Assembly (NCBI RefSeq): GCF_022967985.1
Contig: NZ_JALJVC010000014.1
Span: 1 to 64,000 of the forward strand
Reading direction: 5' to 3'
DNA length: 64,000 nucleotides
From: Acinetobacter lwoffii
GTDB lineage: Bacteria > Pseudomonadota > Gammaproteobacteria > Pseudomonadales > Moraxellaceae
Shown here: positions 37,278-47,043 of the stretch, one piece after another
Layout: each line of letters begins with the position of its first letter
Numbering within the stretch: the stretch's first letter is position 1
Translations under genes and position numbers: made by a program
The notes under the pieces: model-generated
The model's input: only the letters and a program-made list of their open reading frames with translations
Database searches by the model: none
Told to the model about the DNA's origin: nothing

Positions 37278-37621
37278 CCTTCACCTTCTTTTTTGATCTT
37301 GATCAGACCGAATCATGACATTATTGGGTACATAGTCTAACGCTTTTTGCGCAATTTTGCCTATGCTTATTGCTTTCCCTCTAGTGGTTCATTGTTATAC
37401 ACAGTCTTGATAAACATGAAAAGCCGACTTTAAATGAAAGCCTGGGCTTTATGCAGGTTTTTTGAGCAATTAAAAAGCATAAAAAATGAGAAACTTAGGT
37501 GAAATCAACATAAGCTCAGACATTAAGGTGTTTTTAGAAAGTATTTTTATTCATTGTCAGTCATTCAATGGAATTCTGGACGAACAATGTTGGGAAATTT
37601 TACCTAGTATTAAAAATTTTT
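37278..37621. other. Intergenic stretch between ribBA and the aldehyde dehydrogenase gene
   Basis: About 340 bases hold no credible gene. The part next to 37277 must contain the ribBA promoter. I looked for the conserved FMN-riboswitch boxes on the minus strand and did not find them. Confidence 0.5.
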
Positions 37622-37663
37622 AAAAAATAGGGGATTAAAAGCGGACCGAAGCCCGCTTTTAAT
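37622..37663 (-). terminator. Terminator of the aldehyde dehydrogenase gene
   Basis: There is a perfect 11-bp stem, ATTAAAAGCGG (37634-37644) with 37653-37663. On the minus strand it is followed by CCCCTATTTTTT. It lies 12 bases past the gene's stop. Confidence 0.85.
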
Positions 37664-37674
37664 CATCAGGTTGT

Positions 37675-39186
37675 TTAGAAAAAACCTGCCGGTTTGGTTG
37701 AATAGCTCACCAGCAAGTTTTTGGTTTGCTGATAATGATCTAGCATCATTCTGTGATTCTCACGTCCAATGCCTGATTTTTTATAACCACCGAAAGCCGC
37801 ATGCGCAGGATAGATGTGATAACAGTTGGTCCACACCCGACCCGCCTGAATAGCACGACCAGCGCGGTAGGTGGTATTTGCCGAACGTGACCAGACACCG
37901 GCACCGAGTCCGTAAATCGTATCGTTGGCGATCTTGATCGCATCGTCGAAGTCTTTAAAGGTGGTCACAGCCAGTACAGGTCCGAAGATTTCATCCTGAA
38001 AGGTCTTCATGTCATTGGTGCCTTTAAAGATGGTCGGTTCAATATAGAAACCTTGACCGACTTCCTGACGTGCTTCACCGCCAGTCAGGATCTGTGCACC
38101 TTCTTCACGGCCAGTGGCAATACAGCCCAGAATCTTGTCCTGCTGTTCCTGAGAAGCTTGCGCGCCAATCATAGTATCAGTATCCAGTGGATGACCGGTT
38201 TTAATGCGTTGTACCCGTTCTACTGCACGCGCTAAAAACTCATCGGCAATACTTTCCTGTACCAAGGCCCGGGAAGGGCAGGTACAGATTTCACCCTGGT
38301 TCAGGGCAAACATGGCAAAGCCTTCCAGTGCCTTGTCCAGATAATCGTCTTCCTGATCCATAATGTCGGCAAAGAACAAGTTTGGTGATTTACCGCCAAG
38401 TTCCAGAGTCACCGGAATAATATTTTCAGTCGCATATTGCATGATCAGCTGACCCACTGCGGTTGAACCGGTAAAGGCAATCTTGGCAATGCGTGGGTTG
38501 GTGGCTAGCGGGCGACCGACTTCAACCCCATAACCATTGACGATATTCAGGACACCCGGTGGCAAAATATCCTGAATCAGTTCAGCCAGAACCAGAATAC
38601 TGACCGGGGTCTGTTCTGCAGGTTTCAGCACAATACAGTTGCCTGCAGCCAGGGCGGGTGCCAGTTTCCAGGCGGCCATCAGAATCGGGAAATTCCAGGG
38701 AATGATTTGTCCGACTACACCAAGCGGTTCATGGAAATGGTAGGCAATGGTATCTTCATCAATTTCGGAAATGCCGCCTTCCTGAGCACGGATACAGCCG
38801 GCAAAATAACGAAAATGGTCAATAGCCAGCGGAATATCGGCAGCCAGCGTTTCACGGATCGGTTTGCCATTGTCCCAGGTTTCTGCCACCGCCAACATTT
38901 CCAGATTTTGTTCCAGACGATCTGCAATTTTCAACAGAATATTGGAGCGGGTGGTCGGCGATGCTCTGTTCCATTGTTCTTTGGCTTTGTGCGCTGCATC
39001 CAGGGCCAATTCAATGTCTTCTACAGAAGAACGCGGAACCTTGGTAAAGACTTTGCCATCTACCGGAGAGATGTTGTCAAAGTATTCACCTTTGACCGGA
39101 GCGACCCATTCGCCGCCAATGAAATTATCGTATTGTGTTTTAAATTGGATTTTTGAACCGTCAGTATTGGGGTCTGCATAACGCAT
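37675..39186 (-). CDS. NAD-dependent aldehyde dehydrogenase (ExaC/AcoD type)
   Basis: This enzyme oxidises short-chain aldehydes such as acetaldehyde to acids. The 503-residue protein has the ALDH motifs: [76 protein letters not shown] with the general-base Glu (about 262), [15 protein letters not shown] with the nucleophile Cys (about 300), and EIFGPVLAV. The start and overall spacing fit the ExaC/AcoD group linked to ethanol or acetoin use. It stands alone, with an AAGGA ribosome site about 10 bases before the ATG and its own terminator. Confidence 0.93.
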   Translation of the reverse strand: MRYADPNTDGSKIQFKTQYDNFIGGEWVAPVKGEYFDNISPVDGKVFTKVPRSSVEDIELALDAAHKAKEQWNRASPTTRSNILLKIADRLEQNLEMLAVAETWDNGKPIRETLAADIPLAIDHFRYFAGCIRAQEGGISEIDEDTIAYHFHEPLGVVGQIIPWNFPILMAAWKLAPALAAGNCIVLKPAEQTPVSILVLAELIQDILPPGVLNIVNGYGVEVGRPLATNPRIAKIAFTGSTAVGQLIMQYATENIIPVTLELGGKSPNLFFADIMDQEDDYLDKALEGFAMFALNQGEICTCPSRALVQESIADEFLARAVERVQRIKTGHPLDTDTMIGAQASQEQQDKILGCIATGREEGAQILTGGEARQEVGQGFYIEPTIFKGTNDMKTFQDEIFGPVLAVTTFKDFDDAIKIANDTIYGLGAGVWSRSANTTYRAGRAIQAGRVWTNCYHIYPAHAAFGGYKKSGIGRENHRMMLDHYQQTKNLLVSYSTKPAGFF

Positions 39187-39531
39187 AATCTATTCCTTTA
39201 TATGATTGTTAGTGGTGCAGGTCGAGCGCATGTTGCCGATCAAAAAATATAGGCGCTTCTGCATTCAGCTCTACTATAAAGAGGGAAAAAGACGGGCGGT
39301 TGTTTGTTTACAGGCTTGCTACAAAAGACAATATTTGGAGACAAGCAGTAGAAGAATAAAAGTTATAAATTCTCAAGTCTTAAATTTAAAAACAAGGGTT
39401 TATAGCACTTATAAACCATCGAAAAATTGGCATATTTTCAATGTGCTTAATTACATTCCAACCTAATAAGGATTCAAAAGAAGCCAAGCAGGAGAAATGA
39501 GGGCAAGTTTCATTTCTCCTTTCGCATTTAT
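39187..39531. other. Intergenic stretch with an 11-bp hairpin
   Basis: No gene is visible. The left end carries the leader of the aldehyde dehydrogenase gene (AAGGAATAG before the ATG, minus strand). At 39490-39520 a perfect 11-bp stem (AGGAGAAATGA and its complement, 9-base loop) lies just past the hydrolase stop. It probably serves as its transcript end although no T run follows on the minus strand. Confidence 0.5.
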
Positions 39532-40494
39532 CTAAAGCCCTTTGTCATGCAGCCATTGAAACAGTTGCTGATAAACCTGCTCACGCACAGATTGCTCTGA
39601 AAGTACCAGATCATGTAAACCGTTCCGGATACTTTGAACCGTGACATCGCCTTTAATTTTTTTGGCATATTTCTGAATGTCTTTAATGCCTAGAATTACA
39701 TCACTGCTCTGCGCCGCTTTGCCCCATTTTTTAGGATATAAAGTCTGATGCGAATGCATGATCAGTACCGGAACATCGAGCTGAACACCGTGATGAATTT
39801 CTTTCTGTGCCTTATGAATGGCACGAATAAAACTGATCCGAACCATCGGGTAGCGGGTCTTTTTCCAGTCCAGACTGAAGTCCCATTCACCTTTTAAATC
39901 CTTATGCAGGCTGGTGGCATACCACTTGTTTAGCTCGCTTGGAAATTTAAGATTGGGAAAAATTTTGGCCAGTCTGCTCAGTTGCGGAATGCCAAGCGCA
40001 CGTTTAATCGGATTCATATTGAAGTCATAAAATGGACTGTTGACCCAAAGTGCTTTAATTAAAGAATGCTGCGGATGATGTGCCGCATACAGGGTCGTGG
40101 TCAGGCCGCCGGTAGAATGACCACAGAGCAGGGCAGCATCGTGACCCTCGGCTGCTATAATGTCGAGTGCCTGGGTAATTTCTGCATCATATTCAGCAAG
40201 GTCATACACGTTATAATATTTTTGATGCGGCAGAATCGAACGGCCGTATTTTCTCAAATCCAGCGCATAAAAATCAAAACCATGCTGATTAAAGCGCTCT
40301 GCCATTTCGGTCTGAAAAAAATAATCGATAAAGCCGTGAATATATAGAACTGCTTTTTTTGTGGGTTGGGCTGCTTTTTTACGGATCAGGGTTGCTACGA
40401 CTTTGCCCTCATAATCATCGGGAAAGTTTAAGGTCGCTTGTTCATAGCCTGTCCCCAGAATATCGAGCTGATAAAGCGGTTGCAGTTCACTCAT
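39532..40494 (-). CDS. Alpha/beta hydrolase (lysophospholipase-like)
   Basis: This is a 320-residue serine hydrolase of the Hydrolase_4 (monoacylglycerol lipase/lysophospholipase) type. KAVLYIHGFIDYFFQTEMAERF forms the oxyanion HG region, GHSTGG holds the nucleophile (about Ser127), and NGLHDLVLSE contains the probable catalytic His. No signal peptide is seen, so it is likely cytoplasmic. It stands alone, divergent from maeA. The substrate is not predictable. Confidence 0.85.
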   Translation of the reverse strand: MSELQPLYQLDILGTGYEQATLNFPDDYEGKVVATLIRKKAAQPTKKAVLYIHGFIDYFFQTEMAERFNQHGFDFYALDLRKYGRSILPHQKYYNVYDLAEYDAEITQALDIIAAEGHDAALLCGHSTGGLTTTLYAAHHPQHSLIKALWVNSPFYDFNMNPIKRALGIPQLSRLAKIFPNLKFPSELNKWYATSLHKDLKGEWDFSLDWKKTRYPMVRISFIRAIHKAQKEIHHGVQLDVPVLIMHSHQTLYPKKWGKAAQSSDVILGIKDIQKYAKKIKGDVTVQSIRNGLHDLVLSEQSVREQVYQQLFQWLHDKGL

Positions 40495-40788
40495 TTTTAT
40501 ACTCGTTCATCTTATTAAATTTATGCTTTATCCTTGATGAGCTGAGGTTTTTTGTCAAACAGATCTTGCTACTTATTTGGATTAATAAAACCAATACCGG
40601 TTCATGTTAAAATCAACCCCGAACGTATGCTAAAAAAAGAGTGTTATCAGATTATAAAATCCTGCTAAAAGTATTATCAATTTACTAAATGACCTAACAG
40701 CTTAAAATCAGGCTAAGCTATATAAAATAAACAAAGTGATGTGACTATTTTGGCAGAACTGCCGAAGATTGATTAGATGAGTTAAATA

Positions 40789-42489
40789 ATGCCCAGAGAA
40801 AATTTGAACAGTAAACGCCCTTTATATATTCCTTATGCTGGAAATACTCTGCTAGAACTCCCACTACTCAATAAAGGCTCTGCATTTTCTGAAGAAGAGC
40901 GTAGAAGCTTTAACTTGCATGGCTTGATTCCTCATGTCACCGAGACGATTGAAGAACAAAGTCAGCGTTCTTATCAGCAGTATTGTGCTTTTAGCAGTGA
41001 TATTAACAAGCATATTTATTTGCGGAATATTCAGGATACCAATGAGACCCTGTTTTACCATCTGATTGAAAATCACCTCAGTGAGATGATGCCGATTATC
41101 TATACCCCGACTGTGGGTGAGGCATGTCAGCGCTTTTCTGATATTTATCGCCGTCATCGTGGGATCTTTATTTCCTATCCTGACCGTGATCAGATCGACC
41201 AGATTATTCACAATATCAATAAAAAGAACGTGAAAGTGATTGTGATTACAGATGGTGAGCGCATTTTGGGTCTTGGAGATCAAGGCATCGGTGGTATGGG
41301 GATTCCCATTGGAAAACTGGCACTCTACACCGCATGTGGCGGGATCAGTCCGGCCTATACCTTACCGATTACTCTTGATGTCGGTACCAATAATCAGCAG
41401 TTGTTGAATGACCCGATTTATATGGGCTGGCGTGAACCGCGAATCAGCGGCGATGAATACTATGCTTTTGTCGAGACGGTGATTCAGGCGATTCAACAGC
41501 GCTGGCCAGATGCCTTAATTCAGTTTGAAGACTTTGCACAGAAAAATGCCATGCCTTTACTGGAAAAGTATCGTGATCGAATCTGTTGTTTCAATGATGA
41601 TATTCAGGGCACCGCAGCAGTGTCTGTGGGCAGCCTGATTGCTGCTTCGCGCGCAGCAGGCAAACAGCTTAAAGATCAGGTAGTTACTTTCCTGGGTGCT
41701 GGTTCAGCCGGTTGCGGGATTGCAGAACAGATCATTAAGCAAATGGTTGCTGAGGGCTTGAGTGATGCTGAAGCGCGTGCACGCGTGCTTATGGTCGACC
41801 GCTTTGGTCTGATCACAGAGAATCAGCCGAATTTACTGGACTTCCAGCGCAAACTGGCACAGCCTCTTGAAAATGTAGAAAGCTGGGCAGATGCAGAGAG
41901 CATGATTTCTCTGCTAGATGTAGTTAAGCGTGCCAAACCGACGGTATTGATTGGCGTATCTGGACAGCCGGGTTTATTCACTCAGGAAGTGATTGAAGCC
42001 ATGGCTGAAAATAGTGTACAGCCGATTATTTTCCCTTTATCTAACCCGACTTCCCGCGTAGAAGCTGTTCCGGCCGATATCTTGCAATGGACCAATGGCA
42101 GAGCATTGATTGCGACAGGTAGCCCATTTGCACCAGTGAATTATCAGGGACAGATTCATCATATCTCCCAATGCAATAACTCTTATATTTTTCCGGGTAT
42201 CGGTCTGGGTGTAGTTGCTTCAGGTGCGAAACGTGTCACAGATAATATGCTGATGGCCTCGAGTAATGCCTTGGCGGACTGTTCTCCGAAACTGAAAGAC
42301 CCTCAGGCAGATTTACTGCCGAATCTGGATTGTTTACAGTCAATTTCGAAGCAGATTGCCTTAAAAGTAGCGCTTGCTGCGATTGAAGACGGAGTAGCAC
42401 CGAAAGTTAGTGTAGAAGAATTACAGCTAGCAATAGAGCATAATTTCTGGACACCGCAATACCGTAACTATCAGCGAATTACCTTTTAA
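40789..42489 (+). CDS. maeA: NAD-dependent malic enzyme
   Basis: MaeA decarboxylates malate to pyruvate with NAD. The 566-residue protein is the size of the SfcA/MaeA type. It shows [80 protein letters not shown] (metal/substrate site), the [15 protein letters not shown] nucleotide site and [12 protein letters not shown]. It is monocistronic, followed by a clear terminator. Confidence 0.96.
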   Translation: MPRENLNSKRPLYIPYAGNTLLELPLLNKGSAFSEEERRSFNLHGLIPHVTETIEEQSQRSYQQYCAFSSDINKHIYLRNIQDTNETLFYHLIENHLSEMMPIIYTPTVGEACQRFSDIYRRHRGIFISYPDRDQIDQIIHNINKKNVKVIVITDGERILGLGDQGIGGMGIPIGKLALYTACGGISPAYTLPITLDVGTNNQQLLNDPIYMGWREPRISGDEYYAFVETVIQAIQQRWPDALIQFEDFAQKNAMPLLEKYRDRICCFNDDIQGTAAVSVGSLIAASRAAGKQLKDQVVTFLGAGSAGCGIAEQIIKQMVAEGLSDAEARARVLMVDRFGLITENQPNLLDFQRKLAQPLENVESWADAESMISLLDVVKRAKPTVLIGVSGQPGLFTQEVIEAMAENSVQPIIFPLSNPTSRVEAVPADILQWTNGRALIATGSPFAPVNYQGQIHHISQCNNSYIFPGIGLGVVASGAKRVTDNMLMASSNALADCSPKLKDPQADLLPNLDCLQSISKQIALKVALAAIEDGVAPKVSVEELQLAIEHNFWTPQYRNYQRITF

Positions 42490-42564
42490 TTATATTGAAA
42501 ATGGACTCTGTATTGTGGCTAGTGGTTTGCTAGCTTGAGTTCATCTGATGCGTTGGTGAAATAT

Positions 42565-42598
42565 AAAAAGCCCTGATCTTTTGATGAGGGCTTTTTTA
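42565..42598 (+). terminator. Terminator of maeA
   Basis: AAAAAGCCCT and AGGGCTTTTTT pair around an A/T-rich loop about 75 bases past the maeA stop. The stem has A and T runs on the two sides, so it may work in both directions. Confidence 0.85.
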
Positions 42599-42712
42599 TT
42601 GTCTTAGGAGTGTCATAGTCATATCTTGGTTATAAAATCAGAAAGTACTTTAAGAATTTTTTATTGAATGAAATAAAAATGAAAGGATCATTTAAAAAAT
42701 AACATCAGTATA

Positions 42713-42746
42713 AAAAAAGCCCCGATCTTTCGATCAGGGCTTTTTT
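42713..42746 (-). terminator. Terminator of the tRNA-Gly transcript
   Basis: AAAAAAGCCCCGATC-TTTC-GATCAGGGCTTTTTT is a strong hairpin immediately past the 3' end of the first tRNA on the minus strand. T runs on both sides make it bidirectional. It is nearly the same sequence as the maeA terminator 150 bases away. Confidence 0.85.
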
Positions 42747-42752
42747 AGAATC

Positions 42753-42828
42753 TGGAGCGGGAAAGGAGACTCGAACTCCCGACCCCAACCTTGGCAAGGT
42801 TATGCTCTACCAACTGAGCTATTCCCGC
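42753..42828 (-). tRNA. tRNA-Gly (GCC), 3'-CCA encoded
   Basis: On the minus strand it begins GCGGGAATAGCTCAGTTGG, has the anticodon loop with GCC inside AACCTTGCCAAGGTT, a TTCGAGTCT T-loop, and closes with CCCGC plus discriminator T and an encoded CCA. All four arms pair. It is the downstream member of a tandem pair with identical 72-base cores. Confidence 0.97.
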
Positions 42829-42876
42829 GGAGTCTATAAAGTTTTTTAAATGAAAAAACTAAATGAAAAAATTTTG

Positions 42877-42949
42877 AGCGGGAAAGGAGACTCGAACTCC
42901 CGACCCCAACCTTGGCAAGGTTATGCTCTACCAACTGAGCTATTCCCGC
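42877..42949 (-). tRNA. tRNA-Gly (GCC), second copy, CCA not encoded
   Basis: The sequence is identical to the copy at 42753-42828 over the 72-base core and the discriminator T. After the discriminator the bases read CAA rather than CCA, so the 3' end must be completed by the CCA-adding enzyme. A 45-base A/T-rich spacer separates the copies, which are probably one transcript starting right of 42949. Confidence 0.96.
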
Positions 42950-43182
42950 ATGCCGTGTATAATACAGCATGCAAAAATGTGGTCAACACCTTTGTTAAAA
43001 ATCTTGCATCAATTGCATAAAATAAAAGCAAAATGCTGTAGACCAGACAATAAATAACCAATATTCATATAAAAATCAATAAATTTTCGCCACAATCAAT
43101 GGATTGCATCTGAACAGATTACCGAAATACTCGGCAGAACAAGGTATACTGGAACTATATTTTTGAAGATTGGAGTCAGGCC

Positions 43183-43491
43183 ATGAGCTTAGAACAACAA
43201 CTGAAAGATCGTTTGGCGCAATTATCCCCAACCCATTTGGAAGTGGTGAATGAATCTTCGGGTCATGGCGGTTATTTTCCGGGAAAAGAATCGCATTTTA
43301 AAACCGTGATTGTGAGTCAGGCTTTTGCCGGTTTACGTCCAGTCCAGCGTCATCAGAAAGTTTATGCTGCTGCGGGTGATCTGCTGTCAAAAGATAAGAT
43401 TCATGCGTTGGCTATTCATGCATTTTTGCCTGAAGAATGGGCAGGCCAGGACACGACCAGCCCTGCTTGTGCACACGCACCTAAAAACTAA
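43183..43491 (+). CDS. bolA: BolA family protein
   Basis: This 102-residue BolA-like protein has the core LEVVNESSGHGGYFPGKESHFKTVIVSQAFAGLRPVQRHQKVYAAAGDLL and the IHALAIHAFLPEEW end. The family works with monothiol glutaredoxins in iron-sulfur handling and stress or morphology control. A short tail (TTSPACAHAPKN) follows the fold. It is followed after 6 bases by a membrane protein gene in the same direction. Confidence 0.92.
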   Translation: MSLEQQLKDRLAQLSPTHLEVVNESSGHGGYFPGKESHFKTVIVSQAFAGLRPVQRHQKVYAAAGDLLSKDKIHALAIHAFLPEEWAGQDTTSPACAHAPKN

Positions 43492-43497
43492 GAGGAC

Positions 43498-43893
43498 ATG
43501 ATGGAAACCCAACTTTTAGTCAAGATTATTCATATGTCGGCAGCAGGACTGGCCATTGTCGCCATTCTTGCCCGCGCATTAACCTTGTTTGTCGGTACAC
43601 AAGGGAATTTACCTAATCCGGTGGCACGTACAGCGTTAGTCGCTTTACAGCATTTAGCTATCACGGTGATTGCACTGACCGGTATAGTATCGCTCGTCCT
43701 GAAAGACTTTGATGTACAGCCTTGGTTCTATGCCAAAGTCATTTTATTTTTGGTGCTAGTGTCCTCTCTAGGCAAAGCCTATAAAAAAGATGATTCGATC
43801 TTGCTGTCGCAGCGTCGTGCTGGCTTAGTTATTGCTGTAGTTTCATTGGTGTCTATTCTGGCTTTGGTGATGATCAAGCCAAATTTTGGCTAA
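43498..43893 (+). CDS. SirB-like integral membrane protein
   Basis: This 131-residue protein has four hydrophobic helices (about residues 10-30, 45-65, 75-90, 105-125). It starts LLVKIIHMSAAGLAIVAILARALTLF, matching the SirB family of small invasion-gene-associated membrane proteins. Its biochemical role is unknown. It is probably cotranscribed with bolA (6-base gap) and ends about 100 bases before the ParA gene. Confidence 0.7.
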   Translation: MMETQLLVKIIHMSAAGLAIVAILARALTLFVGTQGNLPNPVARTALVALQHLAITVIALTGIVSLVLKDFDVQPWFYAKVILFLVLVSSLGKAYKKDDSILLSQRRAGLVIAVVSLVSILALVMIKPNFG

Positions 43894-43989
43894 AAGCAAG
43901 CTGGCTGTGATGATCAGCACAGCCAGTCCATGCAAATAATTAGAAAATACAAATGTTGTAAAAGTAATTAAAAATGTGAGGAGGGGGAC

Positions 43990-44826
43990 ATGCGTACACG
44001 TGTGGTATTTAATCAAAAGGGTGGGGTAGGCAAGTCGAGTATTACTGTCAATCTGGCAGCGATCAGTGCACATCAGGGTTTAAAAACCTTATTGATTGAC
44101 CTGGATCCGCAGGCCAACTCTAGCCAGTATGTGCTGGGTGATGATGCGACGTATTCTAGTGACAAGCCGGCACTCGAACCGAATATCGAAAACTATTTTG
44201 AAGATGTACTCGGTAATCAGCAAAGCAAGGGCTTGCTTGGTAATGCGATTGGCTCGATTTTAAAAAGTCGTAGCAAAGGTCTGGAAAGCTATGTGCATCA
44301 ATCTTCTTTTAAACATCTGGATGTTATTCCGGCTAGCCCAACACTGGGTGCATTGGCCCATGCACTGGAGTCCAAGCACAAGATTTATAAGCTACGAGAT
44401 GCCTTGCAACAACTGTCGGGGCATTATGACCGGGTATTTATTGATACACCGCCTGCATTCAATTTCTTTACCCTCTCTGCTCTCATTGCGGCGAACCGCG
44501 TGCTGATTCCATTTGACTGTGATGTATTTTCTAAACGTGCCCTACAGACCCTGATTGAAAATGTCATTGAAACCCAGGATGACCATAATGAAGGGCTGGA
44601 AATCGAAGGGATTGTCGTGAACCAGTTTCAGGCACAGGCCAAATTACCGCGTGAAGTGGTACAACAGCTCAAAGATGAAGGCTTACCGGTCCTCGACAGT
44701 ATGTTGCCACCGTCGATCTTGATGAAAGAATCTCATCAGAAAAATCAGCCTTTGATTCATTTGGCTACTGATCATAAATTGACTCAGGCCTATCAATCGT
44801 TGTTCAATGAGATAGAGCAGAATTAA
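43990..44826 (+). CDS. Orphan ParA-family ATPase
   Basis: This 278-residue P-loop ATPase has a deviant Walker A KGGVGKSS (residues 10-17), LLIDLDPQANSSQYVL (Walker A'), FIDTPPAFNF (Walker B) and VLIPFDCDVFSKRAL. ParA/MinD-type proteins position DNA or protein cargo. No parB gene lies next to it, and the next gene is a lipoprotein, so its cargo is unknown. A GAGG-rich ribosome site (GTGAGGAGGGGG) lies right before the ATG. Confidence 0.87.
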   Translation: MRTRVVFNQKGGVGKSSITVNLAAISAHQGLKTLLIDLDPQANSSQYVLGDDATYSSDKPALEPNIENYFEDVLGNQQSKGLLGNAIGSILKSRSKGLESYVHQSSFKHLDVIPASPTLGALAHALESKHKIYKLRDALQQLSGHYDRVFIDTPPAFNFFTLSALIAANRVLIPFDCDVFSKRALQTLIENVIETQDDHNEGLEIEGIVVNQFQAQAKLPREVVQQLKDEGLPVLDSMLPPSILMKESHQKNQPLIHLATDHKLTQAYQSLFNEIEQN

Positions 44827-44839
44827 GATCGAGTTAGCT

Positions 44840-45232
44840 ATGAAACTTGTGAAAATAAGCCTGAGTATTGCTGCACTTGCATTACTGAGTGCCTGTGCAA
44901 CGCCGGTAAAACCGACTTATGTGTCGCCAACCCTGTATCAGACTTTGGGTTGTTCGCAACTACAGGGTGAATATAACCGTATTCAGCAGTATATCGACAA
45001 TGGCGTTGAGCCACCGAAACGTACTGGCGTCGGTGTAGGCGTTGGTCTTGGTGGTGGCTGGGGCAGTCGCGGTGGTTGGGGTATTGGCCCGAGTGTTTCG
45101 GTCAATATGGGACAGTCATCCGATACCAAAAGAACCGAACTGGCACGGATTTTAGGCGAGCAGGAAGCGATTGTACAGGCCGCGCGTTATAAGAACTGTC
45201 CGATCATCGTTCAGCAGGCGACGCCTAAATAA
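44840..45232 (+). CDS. Small glycine-rich lipoprotein
   Basis: This 130-residue protein has a lipoprotein signal peptide (KISLSIAALALL, lipobox LSAC with Cys19) and a Cys-containing LGCSQLQGEYNRIQQYI segment. A Gly/Val repeat follows (GVGVGVGLGGGWGSRGGWG), then an alpha-helical end with a second Cys (YKNCPII). The function is unknown. It follows the ParA gene after 13 bases and ends at a terminator. Confidence 0.75.
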   Translation: MKLVKISLSIAALALLSACATPVKPTYVSPTLYQTLGCSQLQGEYNRIQQYIDNGVEPPKRTGVGVGVGLGGGWGSRGGWGIGPSVSVNMGQSSDTKRTELARILGEQEAIVQAARYKNCPIIVQQATPK

Positions 45233-45255
45233 ATCATTCAACATTAAACGGATAA

Positions 45256-45281
45256 ATGCTGACTTTAGGTCGGCATTTTTT
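45256..45281 (+). terminator. Terminator after the lipoprotein gene
   Basis: ATGCTGAC-TTTAG-GTCGGCAT forms an 8-bp stem (with one G-T pair) followed by a run of T, 24 bases past the stop. It closes the bolA/sirB/parA/lipoprotein stretch. Confidence 0.8.
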
Positions 45282-45429
45282 ATTGTTTTCATCAAGAATA
45301 GGGCAGTTTAAATTAAGATAAAACTCACGGGAAATTGACCAGACTATATAAAAATCTGAAATTTATAAGCTTGTTATCCCACTTCCATATTGATTAAGCT
45401 ACAACCTTGGCCCGGAAAAGTTCATTGCG

Positions 45430-46023
45430 ATGATTGAAAATTGGTTATTTGTTTTAGGACTCATTGCTGTACTGATGGTTCCAGGGCCTGCCAATGCCTT
45501 GGTGGCCAGTTCCGCTCATCAGCAGGGGCAGGCCAAAACCAGTCTCTATCTTCCTGCCATTTTGCTCGGTTATTTTTATGCCATTAATGTCTGGGCTTTG
45601 TTGATTCATCTGGCGTCACCGATCTGGCCAAATTTTAAAGGCTTGGTCTATGTACTGAGTACCATCTGTGTGGGCTGGATGACCTTACATTTATATAAGG
45701 CTCAGCAGTTAGAACGTTACAGCAAGAACCATCCGCAGATTCGCCCTTGGCAAATGTTTAGGACTACCTTAACAAATCCTAAAGCAGCACTGTTGGCCTC
45801 CGGAATTTTACCGATGGAAACCTGGCAAAGCCCGACCAACTTCGTTCTGGTTTTTGCTGCCTTTAGCTTGAGCACCGTTCCGGTCGGGATTTTCTGGATG
45901 GTCTTTGGTCAGGCCATTTTGACCAGTTCATCTGAAAAAATAAAAGCCGGCCTCATTTATAAAGGCGCGGCTCTATTTATCCTGCTTTGTCTGATCCCAC
46001 TCCTGATCAAGCTCTGGGATTAA
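45430..46023 (+). CDS. LysE/RhtB-family membrane exporter
   Basis: This 197-residue protein has about six hydrophobic segments and the LysE family N terminus (LGLIAVLMVPGPANALVASSAHQQGQAKT), with a TLTNPKAALLASGILP motif in the middle. Family members export amino acids or similar small molecules. The substrate is not predictable. It stands alone and faces the DedA gene. Confidence 0.75.
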   Translation: MIENWLFVLGLIAVLMVPGPANALVASSAHQQGQAKTSLYLPAILLGYFYAINVWALLIHLASPIWPNFKGLVYVLSTICVGWMTLHLYKAQQLERYSKNHPQIRPWQMFRTTLTNPKAALLASGILPMETWQSPTNFVLVFAAFSLSTVPVGIFWMVFGQAILTSSSEKIKAGLIYKGAALFILLCLIPLLIKLWD

Positions 46024-46060
46024 GCGCACAGGCTGTAAAAAATCTTAATGTAAAAAGTTC

Positions 46061-46699
46061 TTAAGCTGTTTTACTTTTTTTTAGCTTTTGTTGAATAAAG
46101 CCAATCACACCTGGCAATACACTTAAAATAATGATGCCAAAAATTAGATAGGTGAAGTTGTCTTTAATGATCGGCATATTGCCAAACATATAGCCCAAAA
46201 TGACAAATGATCCAATCCAGGCGAATGCACCCACCACGTTATAGGTCAGGAAATATTTGTAATTCATGCTGCCAGCACCGGCAACGAAGGGTGCAAAGGT
46301 ACGGGCAAAAGGAACAAAACGCGCGAAAATAATAGTCTTACCACCATGTCTGGCAAAGAATTGCTGGGTCGCCAATAAATGTTTTTTATTGATGAAGCGC
46401 GATTCGATCTCGAAAACCCGAGGACCAATATATTTACCAATATGATAATTCAGGGTATCACCCAGAACTGCTGCAACAAACAAGAGTGGAATCAGCACCC
46501 ATGGATCCATCGCACCTGTAGAGGCTGCCAGTGCCCCTGCTGCAAATAGCAAGCTGTCGCCGGGCAGGAACGGCATCACCACCAGACCTGTTTCTACAAA
46601 GATAATCAGGAAAAGAATGGCATAAATCCAGATCCCGTAATTGGTGATAAATTCAAGCAAGTGATCATCAACATGCAAGATAAAATCAATCAGTTCCAT
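46061..46699 (-). CDS. DedA family membrane protein
   Basis: This 212-residue inner-membrane protein of the DedA (SNARE-associated/VTT) family shows FVETGLVVMPFLPGDSLLFAAGALA, GDTLNYHIGKYIG and the hallmark FARFVPFARTFAPFVAGAGSMNYKYF. Some DedA proteins act as undecaprenyl-phosphate flippases, which would matter to capsule and wall synthesis, but which subgroup this belongs to is not clear from sequence alone. Confidence 0.9.
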   Translation of the reverse strand: MELIDFILHVDDHLLEFITNYGIWIYAILFLIIFVETGLVVMPFLPGDSLLFAAGALAASTGAMDPWVLIPLLFVAAVLGDTLNYHIGKYIGPRVFEIESRFINKKHLLATQQFFARHGGKTIIFARFVPFARTFAPFVAGAGSMNYKYFLTYNVVGAFAWIGSFVILGYMFGNMPIIKDNFTYLIFGIIILSVLPGVIGFIQQKLKKSKTA

Positions 46700-47043
46700 G
46701 AGCCCAGTACAAGCAAAAGTGTGGTCAAATCCTAACAGCCCGGGGCATGAAAGTCAGTACCAGAAAGTAAAATAATTAACGCTTCATTCATCTTCAATCG
46801 AGCCAAAATTTCTCTTACATATTATCTTCAGATTTTTATAAAAATAGACTTAATTGGATTAAATCTTGAGCTTAAAAATATAAAAATGACAGATCAAACA
46901 AGGCATCCGAAGGGATGCTTTGTTGTGCTAGAAATATAATGCAATCAACTAAATGCATACCTAATGCGAATTGTGTGCTTAATGCGCTGAAAAATGTTAG
47001 AATACGGCGCTTATCTTTCGTTTGCCTTTCATAGTTGTTCGTC
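46700..47043. promoter_or_regulatory. Divergent dedA-guaA intergenic region with guaA promoter and a tetraloop hairpin
   Basis: An extended -10 element, TGTTAGAAT (46995-47003), lies 41 bases before the guaA ATG and is the likely guaA promoter. Further left, AGGCATCC-GAAG-GGATGCTT (46901-46920) is a clean hairpin with a four-base loop. It is followed by TGTTG rather than a T run, and its role is unclear. Confidence 0.5.

Noticed and set aside
37278..37621. FMN riboswitch before ribBA
   Set aside because: The conserved boxes of the element could not be found on the minus strand in the 340 bases upstream.
39490..39520. Strong intrinsic terminator for the hydrolase gene
   Set aside because: The 11-bp stem is perfect but no T run follows on the minus strand, so it is recorded only as a hairpin.
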